Below are positions 59,415 through 64,000 of a stretch of 64,000 bases of DNA, in pieces. The first letter of the stretch is position 1, and every line of letters starts with the position of its first letter. Source of the DNA: CAZWDL01 sp964632995 (GTDB lineage Bacteria; Bacteroidota; Bacteroidia; Chitinophagales; Saprospiraceae); the NCBI GenBank assembly GCA_964632995.1, contig CAZWDL010000017.1:1-64000 (forward strand). Direction: 5' to 3'. Under the pieces are notes generated by a model that saw only the letters and a list, made by a program, of their open reading frames with translations, searched no databases and was not told the origin of the DNA. Made by a program: the position numbers and the translations under genes.

Positions 59415-61408
59415 TAATTTTTATACCATAATTCCGTAAAGAGTACGCGGCGACGGCCGCCGTTTCCTGTTTCGTAACCAATCTCCAGTTGCTGGCCCAG
59501 GAAATCTTCGAAATACGCGATGCGAATGGGGTGCAGCCCTGCTTCCAGCGCCACATTGCCGTACCGGGTCCGGGCGCTGTGCGAGCCGTCGTTATCCACT
59601 ATCAGTTCGTCGTGGATATACAAGCGGCTGCCGTCGTCAGAACGGGTATAAAGGGTGTAGATCCCCTCCTCCGGTACTTCGAGATATCCCTCGAACTGCA
59701 AAGCATAGTGGTCCTTACGCATCGACAGCTCTTCCATATTAAAATGGTCGGTTATTCCTGTTTTCATCACCGTCAGGGTATCAAAGTCGGGGATTTGGGT
59801 GGAAAATTCTCCTTCGTAGTAGCGGTATCTCAATCCGTTTTCCAATTGCGTCTTCTGTACTTTTGCCGGAGCATAAGGCTGTACCTTCCGGTAGACTTTC
59901 TCCATCCCTTCGCTTTGGCCCTGATCGGCGGCGTCAAAAAAGCGGGCTTTGACGATGGTGGTTTGAGTCATAGGAATGGGAGAGGTATACAGTGCCGACT
60001 GCGCCGTTGGCTCGGAACCGTCTGTGGTATAGCGCAGGCGGAGGTTTTGATAGGGATGTTCCAGTGTCACCTCATGATGGTCGAGGAAAATATCCATCGG
60101 TGTGAATGACAGCCCCTCCGGTGCGAAGTCGGGCTCGACATCCAAAACGCCGGTAAGTTGGAAGGGCGGTTCCAGTTCCGGAGAATCGAAAGAAATGGAC
60201 CAGTCCAGTTCCAGGGGGTCCATATCTTCCGACTTCACCCCTTCCGCCATCTCCAGATCGATAGCGATTTGCTCGGCAGATCCGGGCGGTATTTCCAGAC
60301 GAATAACCGATTCGGAAGGATCGATGTGGTGATTGTGAAAAAATCGTCCTTCGAATATCAGGGGCCGGCCGGCCGCACCCGACGCTTCCTTCTCCTGTCC
60401 ATGGCGAAAAAGACCACTCGATTCGTTCATTGAATCGGGCTTATCCATAGTATTCTCGATGCGCAAATAGGCCGTGGCGTGGTGTTCGTCTTTTTGCAGG
60501 ATCAGTTTTTCCATTCTGGAGGCATTGAATAAAGCCATAGCCAGAGGCGCCGTTGCATCACTCAGCACGTCGTCATTCAGAATGCCCTGCAGTTGCAGGT
60601 GCACCAACTCAGGTCCTTCTTCGGTCATCGTCACCCAGGTGACGTGATCGAACTGCCCCAGCCGGGGGCCTTTTAAATCGCTGCCGCCGCCCGTCGTAGC
60701 CAGAATGTAATAATTGCGGTTCTGGCGAACGGTTTTAAAGTAGCGATGGGTATGTCCGGCCACCACGGTATAGGGGCGGTCTTCGAGCACCTCCTCGATT
60801 TCGGCAAAACCGTTGAATTCGCGGTAGTTCCAGATGGGATGGTGCATGAAAATCATGGTCCAGCGAACGTCCTCGTTTTCGCGGATCACCCCTTTGAAAT
60901 AATCCAGCTGCTCACGGCTGAAGAGCACTCCTTCGCCGTCGTTGGAATCGAAGGCCAGAAACAACACATCCTTATATCGGTAGTGGTAATAGGAGCTACC
61001 GTAGCGTTCCAGCCAGGTACTGCGCATGATGTCGTTTGAAATATCGTGATTGCCGGGTAAGGCGAAAAAACGCATCTCCAGCGAAGAGAGAATGCTGTCG
61101 AACTCCATCCACTGCGCCGCGATCTCAGCGGTATCAGTGGTATACCCCTCAATCAGGTCACCGACGCTCATCACAAATTCGGGATTCAAGAGGTTCAGCT
61201 TTTCCAGGGCTTTGCCGAATACGCCGGGACGGTGGCCGCCCGTACGGTCACTGACAATCGCGAACTGGAAGTTGTCGGGATTATTGTAAAATTCGGCGTC
61301 CGTCCAGGGCTTGGCCCTTGTCTCTACCGAATGGCGAAAAGGTTGCTGAGCCGCCAGGGAAAAAGCTAAGAGGATGAAGAACAGAGGGAAAAATATTTCG
61401 CGGGTCAT
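59414..61408 (-). CDS. Secreted metallophosphoesterase with chitobiase-C and PA14 domains
   Basis: About 664 residues from ATG 61408, just before the signal peptide (FFPLFFILLAFSLAAQ). Calcineurin-like phosphoesterase motifs are complete: FAIVSDRTGGHRPG, GDLIEGYTTD, FFALPGNHDISN near 125, IFMHHPIWNY and VAGHTHRYF near 230. After it come a beta module, a chitobiase-C-type repeat (YTTDGSEPTAQSALYTS) and a PA14 domain (GIYTLYTRSDDGSRLYIHDE) much like that of the PhoD protein downstream. Probably hydrolyses external phosphate esters. First gene of the phosphorus operon; the stop overlaps the next start. Confidence 0.87.
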   Translation of the reverse strand: MTREIFFPLFFILLAFSLAAQQPFRHSVETRAKPWTDAEFYNNPDNFQFAIVSDRTGGHRPGVFGKALEKLNLLNPEFVMSVGDLIEGYTTDTAEIAAQWMEFDSILSSLEMRFFALPGNHDISNDIMRSTWLERYGSSYYHYRYKDVLFLAFDSNDGEGVLFSREQLDYFKGVIRENEDVRWTMIFMHHPIWNYREFNGFAEIEEVLEDRPYTVVAGHTHRYFKTVRQNRNYYILATTGGGSDLKGPRLGQFDHVTWVTMTEEGPELVHLQLQGILNDDVLSDATAPLAMALFNASRMEKLILQKDEHHATAYLRIENTMDKPDSMNESSGLFRHGQEKEASGAAGRPLIFEGRFFHNHHIDPSESVIRLEIPPGSAEQIAIDLEMAEGVKSEDMDPLELDWSISFDSPELEPPFQLTGVLDVEPDFAPEGLSFTPMDIFLDHHEVTLEHPYQNLRLRYTTDGSEPTAQSALYTSPIPMTQTTIVKARFFDAADQGQSEGMEKVYRKVQPYAPAKVQKTQLENGLRYRYYEGEFSTQIPDFDTLTVMKTGITDHFNMEELSMRKDHYALQFEGYLEVPEEGIYTLYTRSDDGSRLYIHDELIVDNDGSHSARTRYGNVALEAGLHPIRIAYFEDFLGQQLEIGYETGNGGRRRVLFTELWYKN

Positions 61409-61620
61409 AGTGAAGGATTGGTTTGGTTTGCTGCCCACAAAAATTGAAATTTTTCATAAGCGTTCCAGCCGAACCGGTATTTTTCATGCTTTCTTAAACT
61501 TCTCTTTACAAACACTTTACGACAGCCCAGCGAAAAAACACTTAAAATACTCATTATCAGAATATTACTAAAAAATCGCCCTTTATTCTGCTTCTTAACA
61601 TTCACTTTTTATTCAACCTT

Positions 61621-61628
61621 TACCTTTG
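61621..61628 (+). promoter_or_regulatory. Possible -7 box (TAnnTTTG)
   Basis: TACCTTTG matches the Bacteroidota sigma-ABfr -7 consensus and lies 29 bp before the ATG at 61658. The upstream -33 TTTG is not clear, so this is a weak candidate. Confidence 0.3.
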
Positions 61629-61657
61629 ATCCCGGCACCAATCCCCACATTTTCAAT

Positions 61658-64000
61658 ATGGCCAGCATCAATTTTTTTGTAAAAACCACCGTCCTTGCCC
61701 TCCTTTTGTTCTTCTTTTTTCAGCGTTGTACGACGCCCGACTCACAAGCAGTCGTCCCGACGCTTTTCAAATTGCATTCTCCGGAGCACACCGGCATCCA
61801 TTTTTCCAATCAGCTTTACGAAGATGAAAACCTCAACATTCTCACCTTTGAATACTTCTACAACGGAGCCGGCGTCGGAACCGGCGATTTGAATAACGAC
61901 GGGCTACCGGATGTCTTTTTCTCCGGGAATATGGAAAAAAGCCGGCTGTATATTAACAAAGGAGATTTCCGGTTTGAAGACATTACCGGGGCAGCGGGTA
62001 TAAATACAGAAGGCCGGTGGGTCACCGGCGTTTCGATGGTGGACATCAATGCCGACGGCTGGTTGGATATATACCTCTCCTGCGCAGGTCCCTACAGCCC
62101 GGCCCGGCGCGCCAACCTCTTTTACCTCAACAATCAGGACGGCACCTTTTCCGAGAAAGCTGCTGCCCTCGGCCTCGCCGACACCGGCCACACGACCCAG
62201 GCCGCCTTTTTTGACTACGACCGCGACGGCGACCTGGACGTTTACCTGCTGACCAATATCACCGAGGACGTCGGGCCCAACGTCATCCGGAAAAAGAAAC
62301 TCAATGGTGAATCGCCGAATACCGACCGTCTCTACCGCAATGACGAAGGACGCTTTGTCGATGTATCCCGTCCCGCAGGTATTTCAAAAGAAGGATATGG
62401 TCTGGGGGTTTCCATTGCCGACGTCAACCTGGACGGCTGGCCGGATATTTATGTATCCAACGATTACCTGTCCAACGACCTGCTTTATATCAATCAGCGG
62501 GACGGCTCCTTCGCCGACCGGGCCGCCGATTATTTTCGCCATACCAGCTACTCGGCCATGGGAAACGATGTCGCTGATTTTAACAATGACGGATGGCCCG
62601 ATATCGTTACCGTCGACATGCTGCCTCCTGATAATCTGCGCCGGAAACTTATGACCGGCTCCATCAACTACGACCGCTTCCATTCGGAAATGATCATGGG
62701 CTATGCGCCCCAATACATGCGCAATACCCTGCAACTTCACCGGGGATTCGCTCCCGACAGCAGCCTCGTGTTTAGCGAAATCGGACAATTGGCCGGCATC
62801 CACAGCACCGACTGGAGCTGGAGCCCCCTCTTTTCCGATATCGATAACGACAGCTGGAAAGACCTCCTCATCACCAACGGGTACCCTCGGGATATTACCA
62901 ACCGGGATTTTGCTTCCTATAAAATGAATACCCTCATGCAGGGCCGGTATGACCAGGAGATGAAAACCTCCTTCCTGGAAGCCCTCCAACACCTGGATGG
63001 CGCCCACCTCCCCAACTTTGCTTTCCGGAACCGGGGAGATCTCACCTTTGAAGATGCCTCCCTAAAATGGGGATTCACCCAGGCCGGCTATTCCCACGGT
63101 GCAACCCTGGCAGACCTGGACGGCGACGGCGACCTGGATTACATCGTTAACAACACCAATCACAAGGCTTTTATCTACGAAAATCAAAGCACCGGCAAGC
63201 ACTACCTCCGCATCCAACTCCGGGGACAGGGAAAAAATCTGGCTGGTCTGGGCACTAAAGTAGCCCTCCGCGCCGACGGGCAGTGGCAATACCGGGAATT
63301 TTCTCCGTATCGGGGTTTTCAATCTTCGGTAGAACCCATTCTTCACTTTGGACTGGGCAGGGCTTCCCAGGCGGATACCCTGCAGGTGACCTGGCCGGAT
63401 GGACGGGTACAAATCCTATCCGGGGTGTCGGCCGATCAAACCATCATCATTGATCAGCGGCAGGCCATTCCTCCGAAGGAACAGGCCCTGAAAGTGACGC
63501 CCGCCCCCCTCTTCCGGGAGGTGACCGCCGAGCTCGGATTATCTTACCACCACGTCGAAGAGCATTACGCCGACTTTAAAGTACAGCCGCTATTGCCGCA
63601 TAAGCATTCACAGCAAGGTCCGGCCATCGCCGTCGGCGATATGAATGGCGACGGCCGGGAGGATTTTTTCATAGGAGGAGGGTTTAAGCATTCGGGACAG
63701 TTATTTTTTCAGGGTCCTGAGGGTAATTTCCATCAACGCCCCCTATCAGAGGGCGACAACTACGAGGAGGATCTTGGCTGCCTGCTGTTTGACGCGGAAG
63801 GAGACGGAGATTTGGATCTATACATCACCAGCGGCGGCAGCGAATTCCCAGCCGGCTCTCCCTACTATCAGGATCGCCTGTATAAAAATGACGGCCGGGG
63901 TAACTTCCAACTCGACTCCGAAGCCCTGCCGGTCATGCGCACCTCTAGCGCCAGTGTGGCCGCCGGGGATTACGACGGCGACGGCGACCCGGACCTCTTC
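61658..64000 (+). CDS. CRTAC/FG-GAP VCBS-repeat lipoprotein with ASPIC/UnbV domain, 3' end missing
   Basis: 781 residues visible, running off the window. The hydrophobic leader LALLLFFFFQRC is a possible lipoprotein signal. Repeated Ca-binding FG-GAP/VCBS units: GTGDLNNDGLPDVFFSGN near 75, SMVDINADGWLDIYLSCAG, AFFDYDRDGDLDVYLLTN, DFNNDGWPDIVTVDML and later AVGDMNGDGREDFFIGGG. An ASPIC/UnbV domain lies at about 523-600 (GLGTKVALRADGQWQYREF to FGLGRAS). Such proteins of Bacteroidota are exported and often accompany SusCD pairs; they may bind glycans or mineral surfaces. It is transcribed away from the phosphorus operon, with about 250 bp between the two start codons. Confidence 0.9.
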   Translation, partial: MASINFFVKTTVLALLLFFFFQRCTTPDSQAVVPTLFKLHSPEHTGIHFSNQLYEDENLNILTFEYFYNGAGVGTGDLNNDGLPDVFFSGNMEKSRLYINKGDFRFEDITGAAGINTEGRWVTGVSMVDINADGWLDIYLSCAGPYSPARRANLFYLNNQDGTFSEKAAALGLADTGHTTQAAFFDYDRDGDLDVYLLTNITEDVGPNVIRKKKLNGESPNTDRLYRNDEGRFVDVSRPAGISKEGYGLGVSIADVNLDGWPDIYVSNDYLSNDLLYINQRDGSFADRAADYFRHTSYSAMGNDVADFNNDGWPDIVTVDMLPPDNLRRKLMTGSINYDRFHSEMIMGYAPQYMRNTLQLHRGFAPDSSLVFSEIGQLAGIHSTDWSWSPLFSDIDNDSWKDLLITNGYPRDITNRDFASYKMNTLMQGRYDQEMKTSFLEALQHLDGAHLPNFAFRNRGDLTFEDASLKWGFTQAGYSHGATLADLDGDGDLDYIVNNTNHKAFIYENQSTGKHYLRIQLRGQGKNLAGLGTKVALRADGQWQYREFSPYRGFQSSVEPILHFGLGRASQADTLQVTWPDGRVQILSGVSADQTIIIDQRQAIPPKEQALKVTPAPLFREVTAELGLSYHHVEEHYADFKVQPLLPHKHSQQGPAIAVGDMNGDGREDFFIGGGFKHSGQLFFQGPEGNFHQRPLSEGDNYEEDLGCLLFDAEGDGDLDLYITSGGSEFPAGSPYYQDRLYKNDGRGNFQLDSEALPVMRTSSASVAAGDYDGDGDPDLF

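Overview
The window looks like a chromosomal segment of a Bacteroidota member, most likely of the Saprospiria/Lewinella-type lineage. This is inferred from an adjacent SusC/SusD pair, BNR/sortilin-like propeller proteins, a CRTAC-type FG-GAP/ASPIC-UnbV protein, NamZ (DUF1343), a HYC_CC_PP-type small cysteine protein, absence of clear Shine-Dalgarno sites and a fairly high G+C content. A dimethylglycine N-methyltransferase suggests a saline habitat. Ten Ns at 48148-48157 mark an assembly gap. I saw no rRNA, tRNA or CRISPR array.

Layout. 1-9.2 kb: a Gfo/Idh/MocA oxidoreductase with an in-frame stop, a DUF819 membrane protein, a serine beta-lactamase-like hydrolase, the betaine-pathway methyltransferase, a lactonase-fold lipoprotein and a BNR_4 protein. 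9.2-12 kb: a small accessory island with a Uma2 nuclease, a XisH/XisI pair, a truncated second XisI copy and a formylglycine-generating-enzyme-like (C-type lectin fold) protein whose C-terminus looks like the variable region of a diversity-generating retroelement target. 12-21.6 kb: tricorn-type protease, an SDR, a TPR protein ending in a TonB C-terminal domain, and a hybrid histidine kinase. 21.7-38.4 kb: a copper/heavy-metal efflux region on the minus strand (CopB-type ATPase, CusA/CusB/CusC-type RND system, SHOCT protein with a frameshift, cysteine-rich small protein) with a SusC/SusD pair and a CDCC-motif propeller lipoprotein inside it. 38.5-48 kb: hemolysin III, a possible EAD11-like membrane-tail protein, NamZ, a giant BNR protein, an M14 carboxypeptidase and a GH51 arabinofuranosidase. 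48-50.6 kb: three short-chain/extended dehydrogenases, one cut by the assembly gap. 50.7-53.1 kb: a compact minus-strand unit of TIR protein, zinc-ribbon/TM2 protein and an M48-like peptidase in which the first zinc histidine is arginine. 53.4-61.4 kb: seven minus-strand genes, nearly all concerned with phosphate esters or phosphonates (metallophosphoesterase-PA14, an internally deleted paralogue, PhoD-PA14, PI-PLC-like, HD oxygenase, FAD oxidoreductase, HAD phosphonatase-like). 61.7 kb to the end: the start of a divergent CRTAC/FG-GAP lipoprotein that runs off the window.

The intergenic spaces carry at least seven families of short dispersed repeats or hairpins, several with both copies visible in this window. 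One family (ATCCAGCA-type) sits exactly over the stop codons of four separate minus-strand genes. The strongest leads for something new are the DGR-like variable region beside XisH/XisI, the TIR/zinc-ribbon/degenerate-M48 unit, the phosphorus-scavenging gene run with its RFF-junction deletion, and the outer-membrane SusCD pair embedded in a copper efflux locus.
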